Assembly (NCBI GenBank): GCA_910574455.1
Contig: CAJSYZ010000002.1
Span: 2,939,671-3,003,670 of the forward strand
DNA length: 64,000 nucleotides
Origin: Trichaptum fuscoviolaceum
Lineage: Eukaryota; Basidiomycota; Agaricomycetes; Hymenochaetales; Trichaptaceae
Direction of reading: 5' to 3'
In this document: positions 9,410 to 20,663 of the stretch, in pieces
Layout of the letters: every line of letters starts with the position of its first letter
How positions within the stretch are numbered: position 1 is the stretch's first letter
Notes under the pieces: generated by a model
The model's input: only the letters and a program-made list of their open reading frames with translations
The model's database searches: none
Told to the model about the DNA's origin: nothing
Made by a program: the position numbers and the translations under genes

Positions 9410-12400
9410 GGTCGTATTGCTCAGTCGCGCCCTATACGACCCAACCGCCCTTGTGGCCGAAGAACTCTCTTAATAATGGTCCCTTGTATTTAACCATCTC
9501 TACAATAGACCGTCGTCTTCGACGACATTTGAAGTTCCCGGTACAGGTTAGCGACGGAAAGACGGATGCCTTAGCCACAGTAATGTTAGACAGCGGTGCG
9601 TCGGGAACTTTCATAAATTCCCGCTACGTTTCGCGACACGGACTCCAGACCCGAGACTTGGTAATCCCGATACTTTTGCGAAACGCAGACAATTCCCCGA
9701 ACGCGATTGGACGCATCACCAAGGAAGTAGTCCTCAACGTCGAAATGAAGGGACACTTAGAACAGTTGACCATGGCCGTCGCGGATATTGGCGACGACGA
9801 TATTATCATGGGGATCGACTGGTTGCGGCACCATAACCCAACCATTGACTGGACCAACGATGTGGTCGATCTCAACCGCTGCCCGCCCCAGTGTGACAAC
9901 CAGCAACGCCTGGTCCCGCTTCCCCGCCTCGCCATAGCAGAAGAAGTCGAGACCCCCTGGGGGCCCGACAGGACCCAGGCCGAATGGGAAGCTGTCCCAC
10001 CGGGATTTCGGTACTCAGAAAAATATTGGGACCAGTACCACGACGCCGAATCCTACTTCGTCACGACGGACGACCATTTCGCGTACAAAATTGCCGCCTC
10101 GTACACCCACTCCCAGGCCATCGCTGAGAAGTCTGCGGTGAAGGAAGGCGAGAAAACCTTCGAAGAACTAGTTCCCCCCGAATTCCGTGAGTTTGCCGAC
10201 GTTTTCTCGAAAGTTGAATCCGAAAGGCTTCCACTGCGCAAGCCGTATGACCACGCCATAGATTTAGAACCCGGGAAGGTTCCCCCGTACAGCAAAATCT
10301 ATCCCTTGGCCCCAGCCGAACGCGATGCCCTTCGCGAATTCGTTGACGAAAACCTGCGCAAGGGGTACATACGACCTTCGAAATCCCCTGCAGCGGCTCC
10401 CGTCTTCTTTATCAAGAAAAAGGATGGAACCTTGCGCATGGTAGTCGATTACCGACGACTGAACGACATCACGGTCAAGAATCGATACCCGCTTCCCCTC
10501 ACGATGGAACTCGTAGACGCGCTGCAAAAGGCGAAAGTTTTCACGACTCTAGATTTACGATGGGGCTACCACAATGTGCGACTGAAGCAAGGCGACGAGT
10601 GGAAGGCTGCATTTCGGACTCAGGCAGGACATTTCGAACCAACGGTGATGACATTCGGGCTCACGAATGCCCCAGCAACCTTCCAGCACATGATGAACGA
10701 TATCTTCAAAGACCTCATTGGAGTATACGTGATCATCTATCTTGACGACTTGCTAATCTTTTCCGAAGATGAATCGCAGCACGATGAACATGTACGGGAA
10801 GTCCTTAAACGGCTACGCGAAAACGACTTGTTCTGCAAACCCGAAAAGTGCAAATTCAAACAGACTTCCGTCGAGTATCTCGGGATGATTATTTCGCAGG
10901 GAAAGGTGGCGATGGATCCCGCCAAGGTACAGGCGGTCCTCGACTGGCCTACCCCGAAAAAGGTAAAAGACATTCAAGCCTTCCTCGGGTTCGCGAATTT
11001 CTATCGACGCTTCATTCGGGATTTCTCGCACATCGTCAAACCGCTCACGACGCTGCTGAAGAAGGACGTTCGCTGGGCCTGGACAGAAAACCAGCAGTTC
11101 GCTTTCGACTATCTCAAGCGCATGTTCACGACCGCCCCCGTCCTGATGATGCCAGACATGTCGCGACAATTCATCGTGGAATGCGACGCCTCTGATTTCG
11201 CGACCGGCGCGGTCTTGTCCCAGGAAGGCGACGACGGGCTGATACATCCGGTCGCCTTTTTCTCGAAGTCCCTCAACGATGCGGAACGCAACTACGAGAT
11301 TTATGACAAGGAGCTACTCGCGATTATTAGAGCTCTTGACGAGTGGCGACATTATCTCGAAGGTGCGAGTCATAAACTCGATATCGTGTCTGACCACAAG
11401 AATCTGCTATATTTCTCTGAATCCCGAACGCTGACGCGACGCCAAGCCCGGTGGAGTCTGTTCCTCACTCGCTTCGATTTTACGATTCGCCATCGCCCAG
11501 GGCGACTCGGGGGCAAACCCGACGCCATGTCACGACGCGTCGATCTTCAACCCGAAGGCGAAGACAACACGGGACGGACCCTCTTGACCCCCGAAATGTT
11601 TCGACTAAAGGCAATTCGTCGGGGAATGACGCAGGTACACGGGGATCAGGCCCTCCTACGACGCATTCGTAAGTCAGATCAGTATGAAGACGAACTGGTG
11701 GACGCAATCGAGTTGGTCAAGTCCAAGGCGCCTCGAGTCCTGACCAAGGAACTTGAGGACTGGAGCACCGAGGAAGGCCTCATCCTGTACCAGGGTAAGG
11801 TTTACGTCCCGAAAGACGAGACCATTCGCCGGGATGTGGTGAAGACTTACCACGACAGTCTCCCTGCCGGACATCCTGGACGTTGGAAAACGTTTGAGAT
11901 GGTAAGCCGCAACTACTGGTGGCCCGGGATGTCTAACTTCGTAGAACGATACGTTTCGGGATGCGATATCTGTGCACGCACGAAGAACCGATCCCAACGC
12001 CCGGTAGGACTCCTGCAACCGAACGAAATCCCGCAGGGCCCCTGGCAGGCGATTTCGTGCGATTTCATCACCCAGCTCCCCCGATCTGAGGATTACGACG
12101 CAATTTTCGTGGTGGTCGACCGTCTCACCAAGCAAGCGCATTTTATCCCGACCACGTCTGATGTCGATGCACCGGAAACCGCAGAACTCTTCCTGCAACA
12201 CGTCTGGAAGCTGCACGGAACCCCCCGCCAGATCATATCCGACCGCGGACCACAGTTTGTCGCGCGCAGTTCATGAAAGCCCTTTTTTCCCGACTCGGTA
12301 TCAAGGGTACCACGTCGACTGCGTATCACCCGCAGACGGATGGGCAAACCGAAAGGGTAAACCAAGAGCTGGAACAATATTTACGGGCTTTCATAGATAC

Positions 12401-13344
12401 ACGACAAGAAAACTGGGCCGGATTACTCCCGATGGCAGAGTTCGCGCACAACACGAAAGCGCACGCGGCAACACGACAATCCCCGTTCGCGCTCGTCTAC
12501 GGCTACAATCCCGAATTCACGATTGCCCCGAGCGACGGCCTGTCCACGGTCCCCGCCGCGGACGCACGACTACAGGAGCTTCAGCAGGCACAGGAAGAGG
12601 CAAGAGCGGCTTTGGAGGTTGCGGCAGAGCGCATGAAGCAGCACTACGATCAGGCCAGGAACGAGGCCCCGCAGTACGCAGTCGGGGATAAAGTATGGCT
12701 CGAGGCAACGAACGTTCGGCGACCGGGAGCGCGCAAAATTATTACCGAAACGACTAGGGCCGTATAAAGTGAAGGCAAAGCTAAGTGACCTCACCTACGA
12801 ACTCGAACTCCCCGCGTCGCTGAAGATTCATCCCGTATTTCACGTATCGCTGCTCTCGCCATACCACGAAGACGACATTCCCGGTCGAACGCAACCCCCG
12901 CCGCCCCCAGTCGAAGTAGAAGGAGATCTGGAATACGAGGTGGAAGAGGTACTGGACGCTAGACGGTTTAGACGGAGGTTTGAATATTTGGTACGATGGA
13001 AGGGATATTCGAGCGCGGAAGATACATGGATTCCCGCAAAGGATATGGGTAATGCAAAGGCTAAAATTCGCAGTTTCTATCGAAAACACCCGGACGCCCC
13101 TCGAGAAGTCAACGCTATCGAGCTCTGTGACCTGAGCAAGATTCAAGCTTGGCGCCCCGGAGTTGCGCCTTTGGAGGGGGGTAATGTCGAGATCCCAGGC
13201 CCCTTTTCTCATTTCCCGCACTTTCCCGCCAAGGATCCCGACATGAGCAGACAATCCCGCGGGGAGAATCCCGCCATTGGATTCCCCGCGCGAAACCCCT
13301 TTCCCGACTCGCACGATCCCCCGCAAGATCCCCCGCTCACGTGA
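9142..13344 (+). CDS. Ty3 Pol polyprotein (protease-RT-RNase H-integrase-chromodomain), two frameshifts
   Basis: Frame 1 (9142-12276) holds the aspartic protease (DSGA, Asp 9589-9591), reverse transcriptase with YLDDLLIF (10738-10761), RNase H (VECDASD, Asp 11185-11187), the integrase HHCC zinc region (HPGRW...CDIC) and the first two integrase Asp residues (12061-12063 and 12241-12243). The frame breaks in a CG run at 12261-12266, between the second Asp and the catalytic Glu (TERVN, 12351-12353). The next frame (12273-12767) breaks at an A-run (12735-12738). The last part (to 13344) has HPVFHVSLL and a chromodomain (about 12931-13104, EYEVEEVLDARR, YLVRWKGYS). No stop precedes the 3' LTR, so the frame ends inside it, at TGA 13342-13344. 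As written the protein is broken. Confidence 0.93.
13173..13181 (+). other. Polypurine tract of the Ty3 element
   Basis: GGAGGGGGG lies three bases before the TG of the right LTR, the expected place for the plus-strand primer. It is also translated as part of the pol frame (LEGG). Confidence 0.75.
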
Positions 13345-14014
13345 CCTATCCCGCACCACCGTCCCGACCACCATGCACGCATACACACATTCATTTACGA
13401 CGACCCGCCACGGCACACGTACATTCACTTATCAACATACGCTCATTAATCCGTTAGTACCTCAAGGTGACGACCTGCAACAGTCTGGCATACCTAGTCT
13501 GGCTAGTCGCGGCCCCGGACCGGACGCTGACGTCCACGGACAGGCCGTAGCCATCTGGAGAGACGGGATAGACATGCCTAGCAGTGCGGTCGTAGCATGT
13601 ATCGTTTGTAGTAGATAGGTGCGCATGGCGCAAGGACACTTAGCGTAGATTAACTATACAGTCTTTACGAAGTAGATAAATAGCTGTAGGCATCGTAAGG
13701 AGCACCCCACTTTTGACCTCTTGTGGAGTGCTTCCTTAGGTGCGATCTCTCTCTTTTCTCCTGTGTAGTTAGTTGCGCAATACTTACTTGTGGAGTGCTT
13801 CCTTAGGGATCCGCTTACTTGACGTTCAAAGCAGTGAAGAGTCCTAGCTGGCCTTGAGAATCCCGCGACGCGCCTGGATAGAATCCCGCGCGTTTCCCGC
13901 CCGAATTCCCACGCTCGTTCCCAGTCGCGAATCCAGATTCCCGAACGCGGGTTCTTGTCGCGAATTCCAGTTTCCCGAAACTGTTTCCCGCTACAATTCC
14001 CGACGGTCGTAACA
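13185..14014 (+). repeat. Right LTR, 830 bp
   Basis: Same length and, by eye and by identical translations in several frames, the same sequence as the left LTR at a constant offset of 5903. Its first 160 bases also carry the end of the pol frame. Ends CGGTCGTAACA, followed by GTCAA. Confidence 0.95.
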
Positions 14015-14019
14015 GTCAA
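14015..14019. repeat. Target-site duplication, right copy (GTCAA)
   Basis: Matches 7277-7281 exactly and confirms that the element ends are complete. Confidence 0.95.
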
Positions 14020-14123
14020 AGCTGAGATCAACGAGTCAAAGTCGGCTCCTTCAGGTATTAACTTATCTCAATTGATATCTATGGATAATTGCTTATTAGC
14101 GCAAATTATAAGCCTTTATCGCT

Positions 14124-16056
14124 ATGGCAACTCTTAAACAAGATATAATTCGGCAAAAGGATATACACAGGTGTCTATCTTCCGGAACGAATGAACACGA
14201 CGAGGCCATGCAAAATAGTTGTGATTTAAGTGTATTGGATCCTGCTAGGACGGGAGAGCAAGGAGGGCAAGAGACAGGACAGGATGCATCAGTCGTGCAG
14301 ACGGAAGACGAGGATCTTCGTGCAGAGGTAGCCGCTCTGAGAAACGAGGTGACGGAAATGAAGAAGGCATACCATGCAAAGTTTCAAGAACTCACGAGAC
14401 TTAGCGAATCCTTCAGTAAACAGGAGAAGCTCGTCGAAGAGGTTTTTGAAACTGTCGATCTATTATGTGAAAGTGTTGATGGGGTATGTAATGGTCATAC
14501 TTCTTAACATTGATTCTAAACGTCTGACAGTCTTCATCTAGAATCAAGTGGCGAAGGATGGGGTGACCTTGAGGTCTTTCCTGGAGGACCTTCAACGCTA
14601 TGTTGTTCACGGCTCGTTTTTCCTCCTTCCCTTTGAGAAGTCTGAGAGGGAAGCTTGCCTTCAGTTCCGAGGCCAGCGAAAGATAGAATGGATGAGCTTC
14701 AACCTTCAGATGAAACATATTTTTGTGAACTATCATAAAACTCTTCATGGCGAAGGAAATTCTCTCCGTCTGATTCAATCGAGGTCCCCATTGGGAGAAA
14801 GTCTATATCCGATGGACGAAAGAACGCGCTTTCGAGAAAGAGGACCTCTGCCCAGTCTGCGAGAGCAGAAGTACTGTCTGAATTACACTGACAACAAACT
14901 CGAGCTTCCCATATTTAAGTCTGGGATATTCTATTTCTTCATCCCCTTGTTCCTAGCCCATTACGTTGCGTATAGGAACCACATCGAACTTCTGGACGAG
15001 ATGATTCACGTGTTCCGCAACCGCATTGAACTGCACGAGAGGGAAGGAGGATGGGCAGGAGGATCACACGATTACCAGACGCCGGCGCAAAAAGCGTGTA
15101 TTATTTTTACCAGCAACGAGGATATCTATCCGGATGGGTATGATCGATGGCCATCTGTGGGGGCGATTGATTTGAACCGTTTACTGATATTGGTGAAACG
15201 CGACCTATCGGCACGGGAGGTGAACAGCAAAAATATCGATGTCAAACTTCAAGAGGCAATTGCTGTTTTCCAAGGCAGCGATATGCTTGCGTCCAAGGAC
15301 TTACAGAAGGAATTGGAACCAACTGTAGCGCCCTTTCGCCAGCAACGTATGGCTGCATTCGAGGGGCACCGTAAACGATTGGATCGAAGTATGGATTCGA
15401 CAAATCTACGAAAGCAAGGACCTGAAGTTCATTCATCTGGCTACATACGTGACCATCGCAAGCGTGCCCTTCCGGATCACACAGATGTTATGGATGATCC
15501 TCAGAGGAAACGTCCCCACAACTCTGACAATGAAGTGGTCCCTCCCGAACCCCAGACATTGAACTTCTATTCTTCGGCTTTGAATAAGGCGGAAAATACC
15601 CAGAGAGCTCTAATTCATGGATATACGACAGTGAAAAGATGGCTCGCGATAGTTACCAATGATGAAATCTTCAAGCACGTCGTGAACAAGAAATCTGTTA
15701 TGGGCAAAGCACTGAATGCGATCGCACATGAGCGAGAGTGGAGTGTCGAGAAGATTTATGAATCCGCTACAAGGCTGTCAAGTCTGTTCGCTTCAGATGC
15801 CGAGGAATCCGACGGGACGCCCCTCTCAGAAACCGAGAAAGCAAAGTTCACAGACGCGTTTCGGGAGGTGGTCGCAGGTGTTTATGAGGTCAGCGGTGAT
15901 CTTTTGGGTCCTGACTTACCACCTCCACCAAATAATAATGGGCAGTTGAGAATTGCGGCTTTCATCTCACGCGCGAGGGCTTGGACAGAGCCCGAAGAAA
16001 AACAGTTGAAATCGATAGTGGGATGTGCTGAATTTGATCATTTGAACATGGCGTAG
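14124..16056 (+). CDS. Hypothetical protein with N-terminal coiled coil
   Basis: Two exons: 14124-14483 and 14542-16056. The 58-nt intron (GTATGT...CTAG) keeps phase 0, joining SVDG to NQVAKDG; the protein is 624 aa. Residues 65-110 form a clear coiled coil (LRAEVAALRNEVTEMKKAY, with further heptads). The middle contains a basic stretch rich in Lys/Arg (RDHRKRALPDH, DPQRKRPHN) that could be a nuclear signal. The last 170 residues look helical (TTVKRWLAIVTNDEIFKHVV). I recognise no family; it may be a lineage-specific nuclear protein. The start lies only 109 bp after the right LTR, so the retrotransposon has replaced its upstream region and may affect its expression. No signal peptide or membrane segment. 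Confidence 0.75.
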
Positions 16057-16846
16057 TATGTAGCAGGGAAATTTGAACGTGTCGGATAGTATCGGGTTTT
16101 CAGAATGAGATAGACTGTAACTTGAACCAGATGTACGATCATGATTGCAACTGCCCATAGTACTGTAGCCCTTCCTATACATTTTCACATAGTACATATT
16201 GCTTTTTACTTTGTATACCACTAGTGCTAGTTATAGTTTGGTGAACACCCAGGGAATGGGTGTGCTGGATAGCATGAGCAACACCTGTCATACTATAATG
16301 ATGATGATGATGAACGAGCCTGAGCTTGAAGTCTCAATACATGCACAGTAGTAGTAGTAGTTGGCAGTAATGAGTGGCGGCTTCGACTTCTATACTGAAT
16401 CTGCTGATGAACTTATCTTGTACTTGCCATTTTACTTAAACTGTGCACGCTCGTGCTTAAATCTCACTTGAGCCTGGCTTGGCGCCTGATGTACAACTTC
16501 CCTCCTTATGCACTGATTTCGTCCTGAAACACCGTGTTCTAAGGCCATCAGGCAGCCAGGCAACGCTTCAGGTAGGCATGGCATCGCTTCATCCCATTTA
16601 AGGAAGCTTCAGGACGCGCCAGGACGCGCCAGTCGCCGTAAGCAGACGGAAGTTTCCCTGATGCACGTGCCGTCAGAATGAACGCGTTCAGATCTACTAC
16701 GCGCACTCCGAGTCCTTTCTCCTCCCTCACGCCTCGAACACTTTATTCTTTCCATCCAGTATCTTGTCCATTATCCGTCGCATCTTTTACTCTGAGCTCT
16801 TTCTGGAATATTAATCTCAAGCAACCTGTTCATTTGCTGATACGTC
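16057..16846. other. Intergenic region with triplet repeats
   Basis: No gene seen. It holds (ATG)5 at 16298-16312, an AGT triplet run near 16348, and the tandem word AGGACGCGCC near 16612-16631. Its right part is the presumed promoter of MAD2. Confidence 0.5.
16680..16689. promoter_or_regulatory. MCB-like palindrome upstream of MAD2
   Basis: GAACGCGTTC contains ACGCGT, the MluI cell-cycle box bound by MBF-type factors in fungi. It lies about 160 bp upstream of the MAD2 start. A role in G1/S expression is inference. Confidence 0.35.
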
Positions 16847-17725
16847 ATGGCAACGAAGCAGGCAACGAAGCAAGCACCTACGCGCCAGGCTATTACCCTC
16901 AAGGGCTCAACGGCAATCGTGACAGACTTCTTCAAGTTTGCAGTAAATACGTGAGGACCGAGTTCACCGAAATGCCAAGAAATCTCAACCTTGTACATTC
17001 AGTATTCTCTACCAGCGGGGAGTGTACCCTGCAGATGACTTCCACCTGGTCAAAAAATACGGACAAGTCGTCATGTTGACGCAGGATTTGGCGGTAGAGA
17101 ATTACCTCGAAAAGTTGAGCACATGAAGTCTCTTATCAGTTGCATGACCTAACAAAGTCGCATATCAAGGATTCTCAAGCAGGTTCAAAGTCAGTCGGTT
17201 CTTGTCCGCCATCACACACAACGCCGCAGATACTGAGCGCATCTAATAACAGAATGGCTTCTCACGGGGAGTGTCACGCAGTTGGTCTTGGCAATCATAG
17301 CGAAGGACAGCAGGGTAACGCTCGAGCGCTGGGTCTTTGATGTGTATCTACAGAACCCGCCAGCGACCGACGACTCGGGATCTGAACCGTAAGCCTATCA
17401 CGATTTTCGACTGCGTGACAATTAAATTTGAATGTTTACGTGAAACAGAACTTCTTCGAAGCCAGAGGCGCAGATCCAGGCAGAGATCCGAGATATTCTC
17501 AAGCAAGTGGTCTCAACAGTGACCTTCCTGCCCACGATGGACGAGCCCACCGTGTTCAACATCTTGGCGTACACGTCAGAATCAGCAGATGTCCCTGCTG
17601 ATGAGTGGATTGATACGGATCCTCTAGCGATTGAGGCGAGCAAGAGCCAGCAAGTGAAGTTGCGGAGTTTCAGCACTGATGTGCACCGGGTGGAGGCGAT
17701 GGTGGCCTACCGCTATGAAGGATAG
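16847..17725 (+). CDS. MAD2: Spindle checkpoint protein Mad2 (HORMA domain)
   Basis: Five exons joined by hand, all in phase: 16847-16950, 17003-17113, 17170-17189 (only 20 nt), 17253-17388 and 17449-17725, giving 215 aa (Mad2 is usually about 200-210). The protein starts MATKQATKQ and then reads ITLKGSTAIVTDFFKFAVNT, ILYQRGVYPADDFHLVKKYG, KWLLTGSVTQLVLAI, ERWVFDVYLQ and VTFLPTMDEPTVFNILAY, all hallmarks of Mad2. The C-terminal part ending VEAMVAYRYEG is the safety-belt segment that closes over Cdc20 or Mad1 peptides. It acts at unattached kinetochores to hold back the APC/C. One donor (GTTGAG at 17114) is unusual. An Asp/Glu-rich loop (DDSGSE) precedes the last exon. Confidence 0.92.
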
Positions 17726-18311
17726 ATAGGCGACGGGCTGGGCTGCGTCAGTTTCCTTGATTGAATACACTGGCAGGCGAGGTAACCGGTTATAATGACG
17801 AGGTATTTTTGGAACAGAAAATTGGACGATGTCAAGTGTACAGTACCTGTTTTGTTGATGGTCTCGAGGGTAATATGATCTGCATCACGATAAGCATACG
17901 AAAGATGTAGTTGCGGTGCCTATACCAAATTCACGGAAATAAAGAAACTGGAAAGAGCAGGCCAGACGCTGATTGCAGACGATGACGGCGGTCGCAAGGT
18001 ACGGGCGATGTCGTGGTGAAGCTGGCGGTGGTGGTAACATAATCAGAGTCGCCCGGAATGGGCACACCGGGCAGTCACCATGGCCACAAATGGCGTGGGC
18101 AAAAGATGAACATCAACTCGCCTTTGTCTTTTCAACCCACACCTCCCTCACCTTGTACGCCCCGGACAGAAGGCTGGCCCACTCTTTTACTACTCCCACT
18201 CATTCACTCGCTCTCGTGCATTGCTCCGTCTGGCAGGTCCGGGCACTTCATTCTCTATCTCTGTGCTTTCGTCTACACCACGACCGCAAGCATACATAAT
18301 TCCGACGAACG
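17726..18311. other. Intergenic region
   Basis: No gene is supported. A pyrimidine-rich stretch with CTCACTC words at 18140-18260 precedes the Nox start and probably is promoter and 5' leader. Confidence 0.45.
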
Positions 18312-20266
18312 ATGGGAGAAAGCTGGTTTCACAAGGAGTTTCTTGTCCCGAGGAGGCTTGTCTTTAACATCCTTTTCTATGGCGCACATTTCGCTCTCTT
18401 CGCCTACGGCTGGCACAGTCAGGTTCGTGTTTAATCAAAGGCGCTTAATCGTACACGCCCTCTAACCTGCAATGCGTACAACAGGCAACTAATGCCAGAC
18501 TGGCGCCTCTGAACACTCTCAAATGGTCCGTCTGGACGTCTCGCGGCGCAGGTCTTGTCCTTGCATTCGATGGTGGCCTCATCCTCATCCCAATGCTGCG
18601 CAACATCATTCGTGTTGTTCGGCCCAAGTTGACCTGGGCCTTTCCAGCGGACGAGAATATCTGGTTCCACCGCATGGTCGCCTACCAGATTCTGTTCTGG
18701 GCTGTCGTGCATACAACCGCCCACTATGTAAATTTCATTAACGTTGAACGGACTCGTATGTGTTTGTTGCCAGTGGTAACTGTGTATGTCGCTGATCTAT
18801 TTATAGAACTCCGCAAGCAAACGGCGCTGGATATTCATTACCATCAAGCGGGTGGTATCACTGGTCACTTCATGTTATTGATTATGGTGCTCATGTACAC
18901 AACGGCACATCGTAAGATTCGCAACCAGTGTTTCGAGGCGTTCTGGTACACCCATCATCTCGCGTTCTTCTTCATGATTGGGTTATATGCACACGCTACT
19001 GGCTGCTTCGTCCGTGACAGCACCGATCCGGATTACACCCACACGTTCCCTTTCTACAGCACCGATCATTGTCTCGGATATGAGAGCTGGCGCTTCACAA
19101 TTTGGCCAGGCATCATATATTTCGGTGAACGTATCTACAGGGAAATTAGGGCAAGGCGCTCTACGAAGTTATCTAAGGTCCTGGTCCACCCCAGTGGTGC
19201 CATGGAACTCCGGATTATCAAGCCAAGCTTCAAGTATACCGCTGGCCAATGGCTGTTTATCCAGGTTCCTGATGTTTCTGGTTGGCAATGGCATCCCGTG
19301 AGTTTTTTTCTCGTTCAATTAGAGGTATAAATAATGAACGTCGTTTAGTTCACGATCACATCCGCTCCCGAGGATCCTTATGTTTCCGTTCACATCCGTC
19401 AAGTTGGTGATTGGACCCGTGGACTTGGTGATCGTATTGGTGCCGGACCTGATGTTGTGGCACAACTCACCCAAGCTGCAATGAAAGGTCAAGATAAAAA
19501 CGAGAAGGCTGCATATGGCGGCCGGGGTGACTTCGTGGAACTTAACCAGAGTAGCATGACCAAGCCTATGCCAGCCGTTCGCATTGATGGACCGTATGGG
19601 GCTCCGGCGGAGGACGTCTTCAACGTGGAGGTCGCTGTTCTTGTCGGTGCCGGTATCGGTGTCACTCCATTTGCTTCCATTTTGAAGCATATCTGGTACA
19701 GGCAGAAGCGTGGCAACCTTGGACGTCTCACTCGCGTTGAGTTCTTCTGGGTTTGCCGTGATGCTCCCTCATTCGGTTGGTTCCAAAGCTTGCTGCAAGA
19801 GGTTGAGGCAGCTCAAACAGATCGTGAGTTTTATCTGAATTTTTCTCGATTCGCCGTACTTAAAGAAATCTGTAGCGAACTTCCTGCACATCAACATTTA
19901 TCTGACGCAGAAAATTAACGAGGACATGCTTTGGAATATTGCCATCAACGACGCTGGTGCCGAATATGACCCGTTGACTCTCTTGCGCACTCGTACCATG
20001 TTTGGACGCCCAGACTGGAAAGCTATCTACCCGAGGATAAGGCAGGCAATTGAGACCGGACAATACCTTCCTGGCAGTCAGTCGCAGCTTGGTACAACGG
20101 TTGGGACATATTTCTGTGGTGTATGTTTATATTGCGTCATTTCCTTTCGCACCAAAATACTGACAATATTACATAGCCTACTCCTTTGGCCCAGGCTGTC
20201 AAGGAAGCAGCTTTGGCCTCCCGCACCGCCAACGTTAACTTCACCTTCGCCAAGGAGCATTTCTAA
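18312..20266 (+). CDS. noxA: NADPH oxidase, NoxA type
   Basis: Six exons: 18312-18422, 18485-18755, 18807-19297, 19349-19823, 19876-20120 and 20177-20266, phase kept throughout, 560 aa. It transfers electrons from NADPH through FAD and two haems across the membrane to oxygen, making superoxide. The haem His pairs are visible with the expected 13-14 spacing: His99/His113 (FHR...VVH) and His177/His190 (YTHHLAFF...AHA). HPFTITSAPEDP is the FAD-binding motif, GPYGAP and GAGIGVTPFAS the NADPH-binding region, and FTFAKEHF the typical end. The short N-terminus without extra EF-hands and the length fit fungal NoxA better than NoxB or NoxC; that subtype is inferred. NoxA usually works with NoxR and Rac in hyphal fusion and fruiting. 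Confidence 0.93.
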
Positions 20267-20663
20267 AGGTTCTTTATTACGCCTTCGTTCGACCTGCCAA
20301 ACGCCATATTTCTTGTTGTTTCAATGTCTCCTTTCTTGTGTCTACTTGTTTCCATAGCTTTTCTTGTCGTCCTCTGATAGCAATTGCTTAGAGTTGTAAT
20401 GTGTTTTTGAATGATACGCGCTGTGCACGCCTTCGTTTCAATATGCGTGACCTGCCCAAACAGCCACTGGCAGTGGTTGAATATGGTTACATAATATCGC
20501 CGTCGCGTTCACTGGCATCACCACACACTCTACTTTAAGTTATACCATTGCTGACCTGCATAAGTTATTCAACACCTAGCTTTTATCATACGTCTATCGG
20601 ACTAGCATAACATTCGAAAGGAGAACTCACACTTCTTAGAGAGTATCTGGCTGTGTCGTAAAC
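20267..20663. other. Intergenic region with CCACTGGCAGTGG palindrome
   Basis: It contains the 3' region of the Nox gene and the promoter of TAF5. The hyphenated palindrome CCACTG-G-CAGTGG occurs at 20464-20476, a word repeated elsewhere in the window. Confidence 0.55.

Larger units (their letters stand above)
7282..14014 (+). mobile_element. Complete Ty3/gypsy chromovirus LTR retrotransposon, 6733 bp
   Basis: It has two 830-bp LTRs with TG...CA ends, a 5-bp target duplication, gag with a CCHC knuckle, and a pol in the order protease, reverse transcriptase, RNase H, integrase, chromodomain. That order and the chromodomain place it in the chromovirus branch of Ty3/gypsy. The LTRs look identical over their length, so insertion is recent. 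Two small frameshifts in the integrase part suggest that this copy may need proteins from relatives, or reflect sequencing error in low-complexity runs. I could not identify a clear tRNA primer-binding site just after 8111. Self-priming, known in some fungal relatives, is possible. Confidence 0.97.

Noticed and set aside
16678..17079. 133-codon open frame over the MAD2 start
   Set aside because: It is in the wrong frame; the spliced frame gives a complete Mad2.
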